A stretch of DNA of 64,000 nt from Dyadobacter soli. Lineage in GTDB: Bacteria; Bacteroidota; Bacteroidia; Cytophagales; Spirosomataceae. Under the pieces are notes generated by a model. The model made no database searches. It had not been told where the DNA came from and saw only the letters and a list, made by a program, of their open reading frames with translations. The stretch covers positions 124,001 to 188,000 of the forward strand of contig NZ_FNAN01000006.1 of assembly GCF_900101885.1 (NCBI RefSeq), read 5' to 3'. This document shows, piece by piece, positions 52,364-61,499 of this stretch. Each line of letters opens with the position of its first letter. Position 1 is the stretch's first letter. The position numbers were made by a program, and so were the translations under genes.

Positions 52364-53185
52364 ATGAATCAAGAGAATCGTCACCCCTTTTTCAGCAAAC
52401 TTGGGGCGCAGGCAAGCCGCCTGTTGCTCGCAGCCTTATTTCTGACATTGTTTTCATGCGGAGGCGACAAAGAAGAAGCCACCAAGGAAGCCGCAACGCC
52501 CGACTCGCCGATGTACACACTGGTGTTTCTTGATAAAACACAGAGCGTACACGTCGATAAACGCTACGTGAACGACAAGTACCGCCAGGCTTTGACCGAC
52601 ATTATCGAGCAAAACATGAAGAACAAGGGCGATAAGCTGGAAGTCTATTTCATTCACGAAAACACTTCAAAAGCCCGCGCGTTGTCGCTCACCGTTCGCA
52701 GCGAGCGAGATAACCTCGAAGGCGCCAATGCTACCGACCGGGAAGGCATTGAAACGGCATTCCAGCTTACATTGCAAAAGGAGAAGGGCATCTACCTGCG
52801 CCAGCTTCTTGCGAAACTCAATCAGCAAAATACCGGTGCATCAAACCTTTCAACAGACATTTGGGCCAGCTTGCCCGTAATCGCCAAAGCCGGAGAAAGC
52901 GGGTCGGAAGTGAAAGTGTATTATTTCAGTGATATGGTAGAAAGCGTAAAAGGTGCTGATCGCCGCGATTTTCACACGAATCCGCCCAAAAGCGATGCGG
53001 AAGCTGAAACGGACGCCAAAGAAGATACCAAGAAACTGGAACGTTATGCGATCGGCTCGCCACAGGTTACCATTGTATCCCCCTTCGAACCTACTGCTTC
53101 AAGCAAAGAGAATAACCCGCACGTGACGCACTACTGGCAGACGCTCTTTCAAGAGCTGGGCGGGGTAAGTGTAGAGGAACTTTGA
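52364..53185 (+). CDS. Lipoprotein with a VWA-like domain
   Basis: The 273-residue protein has a lipoprotein signal with Cys32 (LTLFSC) and then a central fold beginning YTLVFLDKTQSVHVDKRYVN, in which D57, T59 and S61 echo the DxSxS metal site of von Willebrand A domains. A later strand, EVKVYYFSDMVESV, carries a further Asp. It has no known family name that I recognise. It faces Uma2 genes and YifB downstream but shows no functional link. Confidence 0.65.
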   Translation: MNQENRHPFFSKLGAQASRLLLAALFLTLFSCGGDKEEATKEAATPDSPMYTLVFLDKTQSVHVDKRYVNDKYRQALTDIIEQNMKNKGDKLEVYFIHENTSKARALSLTVRSERDNLEGANATDREGIETAFQLTLQKEKGIYLRQLLAKLNQQNTGASNLSTDIWASLPVIAKAGESGSEVKVYYFSDMVESVKGADRRDFHTNPPKSDAEAETDAKEDTKKLERYAIGSPQVTIVSPFEPTASSKENNPHVTHYWQTLFQELGGVSVEEL

Positions 53186-53196
53186 GTAGTTGGGTA

Positions 53197-53880
53197 TTAT
53201 AGGTTTTGGATGGCTTTCAGGTTTTCCACCTTGTCGAATATGCATCGGATTGGAATCTGGAAGCCATCAATTACAAAACTTCTGACATTCTGAGTACCAG
53301 ATGTCAATATCAATTCATACTTTTTATCTACCAGGTGATATTGTTCGAGTATTTCGGTTTCCGGATCGATAATCCAATATTCTTCAATTCCGTGCGCCTG
53401 ATAATCTTCAAATTTGAGACCGCGATCTCGTGATCTCGTCGATGGCGAAAGTATTTCTACCACCAAGTCAGGAGCGGGGAATATTGTATGATCATTTGAC
53501 AATGTCTCTGCCCTTGGGTTCTTGAAGAAGCAAACGTCAGGTTCGTAGTCGTTTCTTGTAAGCGCGATCATCACATTGTCATATCCAACGAAACCGATCT
53601 CTTCCCTATCGACATAAATGCTCATTATTCGATAAAGCAAGCCACTGGCGATCGCATGTTTCTTCTTTACAGGAGAATGAACCACAATCTCTCCATTAAT
53701 GAATTCGATTTTTTCCTGCTCCGTAATGTCATTGTAAAATTTCAACCGACGTTCGCGTTCCTGATCGAGCGCTTTCTGCACCGCATCCAGCACCAGATAG
53801 GCATCCGGCACATTCATAATCTCCGAGACAATACGATTACTCATCTCTGTTGTCAATTGTAGTGTTTCCAAATTTAACAA
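53197..53880 (-). CDS. Uma2 family (DUF820) endonuclease-fold protein
   Basis: The 227-residue protein contains the Uma2 core: EFINGEIVVHSPVKKKHA, YEPDVCFF, DLVVEILSPSTRSRDRGLK, YWIIDPE. The PD-(D/E)XK-like arrangement of acidic and Lys residues suggests a nuclease fold, but members in Bacteroidota and cyanobacteria have no settled function. An alternative start exists at 53844. A second Uma2 gene lies at 56.6 kb. Confidence 0.85.
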   Translation of the reverse strand: MLNLETLQLTTEMSNRIVSEIMNVPDAYLVLDAVQKALDQERERRLKFYNDITEQEKIEFINGEIVVHSPVKKKHAIASGLLYRIMSIYVDREEIGFVGYDNVMIALTRNDYEPDVCFFKNPRAETLSNDHTIFPAPDLVVEILSPSTRSRDRGLKFEDYQAHGIEEYWIIDPETEILEQYHLVDKKYELILTSGTQNVRSFVIDGFQIPIRCIFDKVENLKAIQNL

Positions 53881-53913
53881 AGTTTAAGGTGAAAAGATAG
53901 ACTATTTGCACTG

Positions 53914-55455
53914 CTATCCAGCCCAATTCTCCCGGTCCAGACTGCGGTATTGAATCGCTTCGGCTAAATGTTCGACCTTAATATCATCGCTATCGGCGAG
54001 GTCGGCGATGGTGCGGGAGACTTTGAGGATGCGGTCGTAAGCGCGGGCAGAAAGGCCGATTCGTTCCATAGCTTTACGGAGGAGCATTTTACCGACATCT
54101 TCAATAATGCAGATTTGTTTTACCATTTCAGGCGTCATCATCGCGTTGGAATAGATTTCCTTGTGGTTTTTGAAGCGTTCGGTCTGGCGCTCGCGGGCGC
54201 GGATCACCCGTTCGCGAATCTGCTCGCTGCTTTCGGATTTGCGGGTGGAGGAGATTTGATCGAAGGAAACAGGCGTCACTTCTACGTGTAAATCAATGCG
54301 GTCGAGGAGCGGGCCGCTGATTTTGTTGAGGTATTTCTGAACGACGCCCGGGCCGCAGACGCAGTCCTTGTCGGGATGGTTATAGTAGCCGCACGGGCAG
54401 GGGTTCATGCTCGCGATGAGCATAAAGTTCGCGGGATATTCGACGGCCATTTTTGCCCTCGAAATACTTACCCGTCTTTCTTCCAAAGGCTGCCGCATTA
54501 CTTCCAGCACAGATCTTTTGAACTCCGGCAGCTCGTCCAGGAACAGTACGCCATTATGCGCCAGGGATATTTCGCCCGGCTGCGGATAACTTCCCCCGCC
54601 TACCAATGCGACGTCGCTGATCGAGTGGTGCGGCGAACGGAACGGACGGCGCGACACCAAAGTAGCCTGCTTGCCCAGCCGCCCCGCTACCGAATGGATT
54701 TTGGTCGTTTCCAATGCCTCGGGAAGACTAAGCGGCGGTAATATGCTGGGAATGCGCTTCGCGAGCATGGTTTTACCGGCTCCCGGCGGACCGATCATGA
54801 TCGCATTATGCCCGCCTGCGGCTGCGATTTCCAACGCGCGTTTGATATTTTCCTGGCCTTGCACATGCTCGAAATCGGCTTCGTAGTCGTTTTGCGAGGT
54901 GAAAAAGAGGTCGCGGGTGTCTACGATGAGCGGTTCGATATTTTTCGTTCCCTTGAAAAAATCGATAGCATCGGCCAGTGTTTCGACGGCGATCACGTCG
55001 AGGTTGTTGACGATAGCTGCTTCGGACGCGTTTTCAGCGGGCAGTACAATGCCTTTGAAGCCTTGTTTACGCGCTTCGATGGCAATGGGCAACACGCCTT
55101 TAATGGGCCGGAGAATGCCGTCGAGGGAGAGTTCACCGAGGATAATGTATTCTTCGGGGTTGCGCATGCTGGCGAGTTGGTCGGAGCATTGCAGCGTGCA
55201 AATGGCAATGGGCAGGTCGTAGGCGGAACCTTCCTTGCGGATGTCGGCCGGTGCGAGGTTTACGACCAGTTTCTGGCGCGGCATCTTATAGCCGAAATGT
55301 TTCAATGAGGCTTCTACGCGCTGCTGGCTTTCTTTTACAGCGCTGTCGGCCAGGCCGACCATATAAAATCCCAGCCCCTGACCGACATTGACTTCAATGG
55401 TGATGATCGTGGCATCGACGCCGAAAACGGCACTTCCGTAGGTTTTGGCAAGCAT
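53914..55455 (-). CDS. comM: YifB/ComM family Mg-chelatase-like AAA ATPase
   Basis: The 513-residue protein has an N-terminal Lon-like domain (VNVGQGLGFYMVGLADSAVKESQQRVEASLK), a Walker A GPPGAGKTML, Walker B LFLDELPEF, the MNPCPCGYYNHPDKDC zinc-type insert and a C-terminal Mg-chelatase-like domain. ComM homologues support branch migration during natural transformation in some bacteria. It fits with comF elsewhere in the window, but no other DNA-uptake gene is seen. Confidence 0.93.
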   Translation of the reverse strand: MLAKTYGSAVFGVDATIITIEVNVGQGLGFYMVGLADSAVKESQQRVEASLKHFGYKMPRQKLVVNLAPADIRKEGSAYDLPIAICTLQCSDQLASMRNPEEYIILGELSLDGILRPIKGVLPIAIEARKQGFKGIVLPAENASEAAIVNNLDVIAVETLADAIDFFKGTKNIEPLIVDTRDLFFTSQNDYEADFEHVQGQENIKRALEIAAAGGHNAIMIGPPGAGKTMLAKRIPSILPPLSLPEALETTKIHSVAGRLGKQATLVSRRPFRSPHHSISDVALVGGGSYPQPGEISLAHNGVLFLDELPEFKRSVLEVMRQPLEERRVSISRAKMAVEYPANFMLIASMNPCPCGYYNHPDKDCVCGPGVVQKYLNKISGPLLDRIDLHVEVTPVSFDQISSTRKSESSEQIRERVIRARERQTERFKNHKEIYSNAMMTPEMVKQICIIEDVGKMLLRKAMERIGLSARAYDRILKVSRTIADLADSDDIKVEHLAEAIQYRSLDRENWAG

Positions 55456-55588
55456 AAGTGTGTGCTTTGAGTAAATAGAAAAATTTTATGCAAAAATAGC
55501 ATGAAAAAGGCGAAAGCGGGGAAACCGCACGCAAGGCTTGCGCAACCGCCTGATCATTCCTAATTTAAGATTCTATTATACTAAGCCC

Positions 55589-56587
55589 ATGAACCGCATT
55601 CTCCTGACCCTGTTACTTTTCGTAGGTATCATTTCAATTACCGTAGGCCAATCAAAGCGAAAGCCGCTGAAAGGAAAAACCATTTGCATCGACCCCGGGC
55701 ACGGCGGTACCGCGGCTACCGATAGCTATCGAGTAGGCCCTGGCGGTGAGCGGGAGGAGTGGATTAACCTGCGTGTAGCGCTGCTGTTACAGAAAATGCT
55801 CGAAAAGAAGGGTGCAAAAGTGGTTATGACGCGTGTGGAAGATGTCGAAGTGCCATTAATAGACCGTTCGAAACTTGCCAAAGACCGCAAATCCGACCTT
55901 TTCGTCTCGATCCATCATAATGCGACTGCCGATTCATCCGTCAATTTCCCCATCATTTATTTTCACGGGAATATGTCGGAGAATGTAGGCAGTGTAGATT
56001 TCGGGAAGGAGCTTGCTGCGCGATTATTGAAGTACCTGCATAGACCTAATACGCCGGTTTCGCTCGTCTCCGATTTCACGATTTTCGCGGATGCCGGCGC
56101 CTCGGTACTCAGAAATACCTACGGAATGCCTGCGCTACTGGCAGAAGCATCGTTCTTTACGAACCCATCGGAAGAGCAGCGCCTCAAACAACCAGAGCAT
56201 AACCAAAAGGAAGCATTAGCCTACACCGAAGCGATTGTCGCGTTTTTTGCAAAACCTGTTGCGCCTATCACTGCAAAGAATTCCAAAGTGCCCGTGATTC
56301 CCGCATTTAAAGTATTCCAGGAAGCCGAGCGCATGACGCCCATCGCGAAACGCTGGCGGCAGGATTTCGAAGAAGGAAAAGTATTTATGACCAAACGCGA
56401 CACCGCATTGCTTCGGGAATCGTATGAGCTATTCACCCGCTCGGCCCGCTCTTTCCCCGATTCCTGGCTTGCCGGGCAATGCCACCAGAACCGGGCCGTA
56501 CTACTCCGAAAATTGGGTAAAGCCGTTGAAGCCGGGCAGGAAGATCAGCGGTTTAAGGAATATTATGTGCCTTTGAATGGCAGGTAA
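55589..56587 (+). CDS. N-acetylmuramoyl-L-alanine amidase (Amidase_3)
   Basis: The 332-residue exported enzyme has a signal (LLTLLLFVGIISITVGQS) and the Amidase_3 zinc site: His in IDPGHGG, Glu in REEWIN, His in SIHHNA, and catalytic Glu in LAEASFFTN. It cleaves the peptide from glycan in peptidoglycan. I start at the ATG 55589; an upstream in-frame extension from 55538 has no signal-like start. A C-terminal domain of about 100 residues after the catalytic part is of unknown role. Confidence 0.92.
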   Translation: MNRILLTLLLFVGIISITVGQSKRKPLKGKTICIDPGHGGTAATDSYRVGPGGEREEWINLRVALLLQKMLEKKGAKVVMTRVEDVEVPLIDRSKLAKDRKSDLFVSIHHNATADSSVNFPIIYFHGNMSENVGSVDFGKELAARLLKYLHRPNTPVSLVSDFTIFADAGASVLRNTYGMPALLAEASFFTNPSEEQRLKQPEHNQKEALAYTEAIVAFFAKPVAPITAKNSKVPVIPAFKVFQEAERMTPIAKRWRQDFEEGKVFMTKRDTALLRESYELFTRSARSFPDSWLAGQCHQNRAVLLRKLGKAVEAGQEDQRFKEYYVPLNGR

Positions 56588-56606
56588 AAGCCTATACTTC
56601 CCGCGT

Positions 56607-57083
56607 CTATTTAAACAATGCCCGTAAATCGATGGTAATGTCGGTAATGGGGTCTATGAATACACATTCGGTGAAATTCTGAACTGGCTGGTTGGGAAGA
56701 AATAGCTGGATGGTTTGAATAGAAGGCATTACAATCCACGCCGAATGTACGTTTGAGGGAAAGTAAATCTTCCAGATTTTGCCGGTCAACGCATCGTACG
56801 CCTGCGTAGGTGAGAGGATTTCGATAGCGGTGATCGGAGGTTCGGTGTAGCGGATAATGTCCTCTTTCCAATTGAAAGAAAGGTTCTGAAAAATCGAAAG
56901 ATCGGGTTTGCTACGCCCTGCCCGTAATTCGAGTTCGAGCTCGGGCATGATGTCGAACCGCTCGTCGTATTGCGAGAGCAGGATACTTAGCCGGTAAATC
57001 AGGCGTGAATGGTTCAACGACATGGCTTCCTCGAGAGGAGTTTCAATTTCGGTGATTTCAATTGCCTGGATTGCCATAACCAT
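56607..57083 (-). CDS. Second Uma2 family protein
   Basis: The 158-residue protein carries the short Uma2 core (SKPDLSIFQNLSFNWKEDIIRYTEPPITAIEILSPTQAYDALTGK, AWIVMPSIQTIQLFLP). Starts at 57083 or 57077 fit; the longer 57149 frame adds an unrelated segment. It is smaller and more divergent than the Uma2 gene at 53.2 kb. Function unknown. Confidence 0.78.
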   Translation of the reverse strand: MVMAIQAIEITEIETPLEEAMSLNHSRLIYRLSILLSQYDERFDIMPELELELRAGRSKPDLSIFQNLSFNWKEDIIRYTEPPITAIEILSPTQAYDALTGKIWKIYFPSNVHSAWIVMPSIQTIQLFLPNQPVQNFTECVFIDPITDITIDLRALFK

Positions 57084-57163
57084 TGTCGTTTTACCAAAGC
57101 TAACAAAAAATCCGCACCAATTTCCGGCGCGGATGGGAGTAATGTGCAAGCGACAGCTTTGAG

Positions 57164-58012
57164 TTATTCAACCACGGCCGATACGCAAATGTAGGTAGGA
57201 ATGATACCGGTGGCGCGGATACGTACCTCCGCGTCTTCCGCCTGCGTGTTACCTGTGAGCACGAGCGCGGTGTCGAGGCCGAACTTGTTGCCGCCCAGAA
57301 TGTCGGTATTCAGCGTGTCACCTACCATGAGAATGTCTTTTTTGCTCACATTCGGGTAGTTTTTAATATGCTGGTAGGCAAATATGAACATTTGCGGGTC
57401 CGGCTTGCCGAAGCGGATAAATTCCCGCCCGATCGTGTTCTCGATCATCTTCGCCAATGCGCCGATAGCAAAGGAAACGCGGCTCTTCGATGCCGGATAG
57501 GTCTTGTCGGTGTTCGCTACGATAACCGGGATATTCCGCTTGCGAAGCAGGTTAAGCGTTTTGGTCAGATCGGTATTCCAGTCGAAGCCTTCATCGTCCA
57601 GGAAAACCAATGCATTGATATCACTCACATTATTCAAATCCAGCTGGCGGATCGAAAGTGTTTTGAGTTCTGAAGTCTCAATATAATGCGCGGAGTTTTC
57701 GGTTCCGAGATAGGCCACAGTCCCTTTTCTTACTTTCAAATCCAGGTACTCGCGGGCGAGCATACCCGAGGAGATGATCCGGTCGGGCGTAACATCGTTG
57801 ATCCCCAGGTTCACATAGCTCTGCGCAAGCTGCTCGGGGCTGCGGGAAGCATCATTGGTTACCACATAAAAATCCTTCTCATGTTCACGGAGGTAGGCAA
57901 ATGTGTTTTCAATGCCGGGGATCAGCCCGTTATACGTTTTCAGCACCCCGAACGCGTCGAAGAAAATTACGTCGTATTTCGAGATGACGGATTTGAAATT
58001 ATCGAGTACCAT
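57164..58012 (-). CDS. HAD superfamily (class IIA/NagD-like) hydrolase
   Basis: The 282-residue protein has HAD motif I as FFDAFGVLK (D19-A-F21), motif II VVTNDAS, motif III Lys in FGKPDP and motif IV in VGDTLNTDI. The second Asp of the usual DxD is Phe, so the general acid is missing or replaced; a DxWG/DxFG variant is known in related HAD-IIA proteins as I remember. It is 42 bases downstream of the kinase-like gene. A sugar-phosphate substrate is likely but unproven. Confidence 0.85.
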   Translation of the reverse strand: MVLDNFKSVISKYDVIFFDAFGVLKTYNGLIPGIENTFAYLREHEKDFYVVTNDASRSPEQLAQSYVNLGINDVTPDRIISSGMLAREYLDLKVRKGTVAYLGTENSAHYIETSELKTLSIRQLDLNNVSDINALVFLDDEGFDWNTDLTKTLNLLRKRNIPVIVANTDKTYPASKSRVSFAIGALAKMIENTIGREFIRFGKPDPQMFIFAYQHIKNYPNVSKKDILMVGDTLNTDILGGNKFGLDTALVLTGNTQAEDAEVRIRATGIIPTYICVSAVVE

Positions 58013-58054
58013 ACAGTTTGGTGTCTTTGGAGTGAATAGGATGACAGGAGGTTA

Positions 58055-59095
58055 CTAGATTTTCAGGGCACGCAGGATCTTGTCGGCATCGAAGCCGTCG
58101 ATCGACGGAAAATACAGCTCGTAGGCCTCGCGCTGCAACTTGGTGCAATACGAGCGGTGGAAAAAGTATTTACCGTATTTAATCACATAATTCAATATAA
58201 AAAAGCGGTAAGCTTCCTTCATAAAGCGCACCTCGTTCTCGGAAAGCGGGTATACCTTGTGATATTCCTGCAAGAACATAATGAACCGCTCTTCCATCAA
58301 CGGCCCGATGAGGTAGCTGAACACCGTCCTGTCACCTACATTGGAGCATACCCGGCTGAAAAAGTAGAAGTCCATCACGCGCGACGACACCCGGAACCAG
58401 TCGTAATCCCAGCGGGAAAACAGCTTCATATCTTCGGTAACCGAGAAATTTCCGATGTTCCAATCCACGAAAACCGGCATCAGGTCGAACGAGCTGACGT
58501 TCAGCCGCTGGATATTCTTCATGAAAATATCGCATTGCTTTTGCAGGATATTGATGTACCCGCGGTGCTCGTACTGGCCCGTGTCCGTTTCGAGGATTTC
58601 GAGCAAATGGGTAATGTCGGTACGGAGGTTTTTAGACGATTTCGGAATAGACCGGCTCGCCCGGAAACACGCCTGGTGGAACTTCGCCGCCTCGGTACCG
58701 AGCTTTCGGATATGCTCTTCTTCCAGCCGCCGCGGCATGCGGTTCATGGCGCGGATAGGGTTGTAAAAAACCACCCAGGTATCCACAAAATCCTCCTGGT
58801 AACGATAGGTGTAAACCTGGTTATTCTTCACCAGCGACTTCGCGAGGACATTCTCGAAAGGGTAGAGCAGGTTATTGGAAAGGGCCTGTATAATGCGGTG
58901 GTCCTCCTTGAAATGTTCGTATTTACCAAAATAGGAAAGTTTTGCCACCACTTTATCGTCGTTATCGAGGGTGACGCGGAACACGTGGTTGGTCGAAACC
59001 TTGGCACTGATATCTTCTACGAATTTGACCCCGATGGAACTATCGAACCCTGCCCAGGCTTTCCGGATGATTTCGGGATAATCTTTTAAACGCAT
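58055..59095 (-). CDS. APH-like phosphotransferase family protein
   Basis: The 346-residue protein (start ATG 59095; a longer frame reaches 59170) has a kinase-like fold: an N-lobe with HVFRVTLDNDDKVVAKLSYFGKYEHF, then PVFVDWNIGNFSV in place of the usual HxDxxxxN Brenner motif, keeping Asp and Asn but with Val in place of His, and WDYDW for the metal Asp. It may phosphorylate a small molecule or be a degraded kinase. The HAD phosphatase next to it suggests a kinase/phosphatase pair. Confidence 0.7.
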   Translation of the reverse strand: MRLKDYPEIIRKAWAGFDSSIGVKFVEDISAKVSTNHVFRVTLDNDDKVVAKLSYFGKYEHFKEDHRIIQALSNNLLYPFENVLAKSLVKNNQVYTYRYQEDFVDTWVVFYNPIRAMNRMPRRLEEEHIRKLGTEAAKFHQACFRASRSIPKSSKNLRTDITHLLEILETDTGQYEHRGYINILQKQCDIFMKNIQRLNVSSFDLMPVFVDWNIGNFSVTEDMKLFSRWDYDWFRVSSRVMDFYFFSRVCSNVGDRTVFSYLIGPLMEERFIMFLQEYHKVYPLSENEVRFMKEAYRFFILNYVIKYGKYFFHRSYCTKLQREAYELYFPSIDGFDADKILRALKI

Positions 59096-59253
59096 TCCTG
59101 ATCTCGCATTAACTATAAAAAAGTAGACTTCATGCTCGGGGAGCATTATTGGTGGCTTCAAAGGTAGCAAACTAGCCGGAGCAGAATACCCTGGCTGTTA
59201 GGATTGAATAAAAAAATAATCACATAATTTTGCGAAAACTTACTTTTTGAACT

Positions 59254-60234
59254 TTGTTTTACTACTTCTCGCGTTTTCTGGTCCGCCTTGCATTGCCTAT
59301 TTATCTGAGAAAGCTTTGCGTCGTCAATTTCGATAAATTACCCAAAGGAGCGCCGCTGCTGCTGGCCTCCAACCATCCCGACTCTTTTTTCGACGCGGTA
59401 GTGATCGGCTCCGTGCTCGAACAGCCCATTCATACGCTCACACGCGGGGACGTTTTCCGCAAAAAAGCGGCTGCATTCTGGCTGCGGCAGATCAACCTGA
59501 TCCCGGTCTTTCGCGGGTCGGAAGGTAGGCAATATCTTAAAAATCACGATGTTACCGCGCAGGAAAGTCACGATGCATTGAAGCAGGGCGATGCCGTAGT
59601 CGTGTTCTCGGAAGGTATTTGTGTAAACGAATGGCGCCTGCGCCCCCTCGGCAAGGGTACCGCGCGGATGGCCTATAAAATCTGGTACGGCGACGATGCC
59701 CTCCAAAGCATGAAAGTGATCCCGACCGGCCTGAATTACGAAAACTTCCGGGGCCCGGGTAAACGCGTTTCACTCAATTTCGGCGAAGCCATCGCGGCCG
59801 ACGACATTCAAACCAGCCCACAGGAATACGAAAAGTGGCTACGGGAATTCAACGAAATCCTCGATCGCAAAATGAACGGGGAAATCCTCACCATACCTGC
59901 CGACCTGCCCAAAGCCGAGCAGCAGCGACAATTGAGTGCATTCTTTGATAAATGCGCCGCGCCGAAGGCGAAAAGCAACCCGTTACTTGGCGCAATAGGC
60001 TGGATCGGCCGGACCGTTCACTTCCCATTATATTCATTCTTCCGCAAAAAAGCCGCCAAACTCACCGCCCGCTCGGTTTTTTACGATTCCGTGCTGTTTG
60101 GTATGCTGCTGTATCTGTATCCTGTGATTGTGGGACTGCTTTCGGTTATTGTCGCTGTTTTTGCAGGATGGCAGATTGGATTGAGTGTGTTTGTGGGGTT
60201 GCCGTTGCTGGCGTGGGTTGGCAGCAAGTATTAA
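59254..60234 (+). CDS. 1-acyl-glycerol-3-phosphate acyltransferase family (PlsC-like)
   Basis: The 326-residue protein has SNHPDSFFDA near residue 35 (a Bacteroidota form of the acyltransferase motif with five residues between His and Asp), FSEGIC and GTARMAY motifs, and two C-terminal hydrophobic segments. The start is TTG at 59254, right after an in-frame stop at 59248; no nearer ATG or GTG exists. It diverges from the kinase-like gene, and its stop overlaps the ATPase gene by four bases. Confidence 0.88.
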   Translation: MFYYFSRFLVRLALPIYLRKLCVVNFDKLPKGAPLLLASNHPDSFFDAVVIGSVLEQPIHTLTRGDVFRKKAAAFWLRQINLIPVFRGSEGRQYLKNHDVTAQESHDALKQGDAVVVFSEGICVNEWRLRPLGKGTARMAYKIWYGDDALQSMKVIPTGLNYENFRGPGKRVSLNFGEAIAADDIQTSPQEYEKWLREFNEILDRKMNGEILTIPADLPKAEQQRQLSAFFDKCAAPKAKSNPLLGAIGWIGRTVHFPLYSFFRKKAAKLTARSVFYDSVLFGMLLYLYPVIVGLLSVIVAVFAGWQIGLSVFVGLPLLAWVGSKY

Positions 60235-61418
60235 GCCGGTTCCGCAATCATTTTAAGCGTTTTTAAATGCCCTATCAGCTCGTGGATGTTGCAATGTATC
60301 CATTGCGGACGCACAGCCGCATTACCGCCATTGGGCGTCACTACATAATTGTTCATAGTTTTCAAATCGGCGACTGATTCCGTAGACCCCCTTTTCAACG
60401 CCGGCGCCAATGATAGTTTTATTTCAATGGAAACGACGGGCGTAACCCCATCGACCAGCACTAAATCCATCTCGGCTCCGTTGGAAGTCCGGTAGAAATA
60501 GGGGCGTATGGCTGGATCAAGCAATGGGATAATTTGCTCTATCACATAACCTTCCCACGACGCACCTGCGATCGGGTGCATGATCAGGTCTTCATAATGG
60601 CGGACATTAGTGAGAAAATGCAGATTACCCGAGTCGCGAATATAGATTTTCGGGCTTTTGACGATCCGCTTGCTCACGTTCACAAACCATGGCTCCAATC
60701 GGCGTACGAGGTAAGCCTGTTCCAGTATTTCGATGTATCGCTTGACGGTGGGATTAGCCATTCCCAGCGAATTGCTTATTGTCGCATAGTTGAGTAGTGA
60801 GCCATGTAAATGCGAGATCATTCGAAGGAAATTATTGATTACCGGTATGGTCGCATTGATGCCTAGTTGGGACAAATCCTGTTCAACATAGGTTTTGATA
60901 AAATTCTGCTGCCATTGATACCAGTAGTCGTTATCGGGTGCAAGGAGTGCATCAGGGAAACCGCCCCGATGCCAGTGCGTTACTTGCGGAATGAATGCGC
61001 TTTCGGCCTCGGAGCGCAGGATGGGTGACAGTTCGTGATAAGCGATCCTGCCTGCGAGTGATTCGGAGCTTTTTTGCAGAAAGTCGGGAGACGCGGACCC
61101 GAGTAATATAAAGCGTGCAACCTCGCGTTTGCGATCCACCAATGCGCGGAGTTGGGGAAACAATGGCAGTAGACGTTGAACTTCATCTATGACGATCGTT
61201 TTGTCGATATTATTCTCGAGAACCCAGGTTGTATTTTGAGAAATGGTCTGGAAATCCTCGATGAGTTCAAGATCGTAATAGACGGCAGGCTTGCTCAACT
61301 CGTTCATAAGCTTTCTCGCCAATGTCGTTTTACCGACTTGACGAGGCCCTAAAATCCCGACTATCGGAAAGTAGTTAAGTGAGCGAAGAATGCTTTGTTC
61401 GAGTGCTCTATTGATCAT
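60231..61418 (-). CDS. AAA_14 / DUF4143 ATPase
   Basis: The 395-residue protein has Walker A GPRQVGKTTLA near residue 25, Walker B IVIDEVQRL, and the C-terminal DUF4143 nuclease-like domain (MANPTVKRYIEILEQAYLVRRLEPWF, RDSGNLHFL, SNGAEMDLVLVDG). Such proteins are common in Bacteroidota and their role is unknown, with proposals of toxin or defence functions. Its stop overlaps the acyltransferase by four bases. Confidence 0.9.
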   Translation of the reverse strand: MINRALEQSILRSLNYFPIVGILGPRQVGKTTLARKLMNELSKPAVYYDLELIEDFQTISQNTTWVLENNIDKTIVIDEVQRLLPLFPQLRALVDRKREVARFILLGSASPDFLQKSSESLAGRIAYHELSPILRSEAESAFIPQVTHWHRGGFPDALLAPDNDYWYQWQQNFIKTYVEQDLSQLGINATIPVINNFLRMISHLHGSLLNYATISNSLGMANPTVKRYIEILEQAYLVRRLEPWFVNVSKRIVKSPKIYIRDSGNLHFLTNVRHYEDLIMHPIAGASWEGYVIEQIIPLLDPAIRPYFYRTSNGAEMDLVLVDGVTPVVSIEIKLSLAPALKRGSTESVADLKTMNNYVVTPNGGNAAVRPQWIHCNIHELIGHLKTLKMIAEPA

Positions 61419-61499
61419 TAACCATGTAAATTTAACAGTGAAGTGTAAATTTACATGGTTAATCTAATAAAATTGTATTTTATTAATACAAAAAATGTA

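Noticed and set aside
58157..59089. A 310-residue plus-strand frame opposite the kinase-like gene
   Set aside because: Shadow of the minus-strand gene, with no domain or start context.
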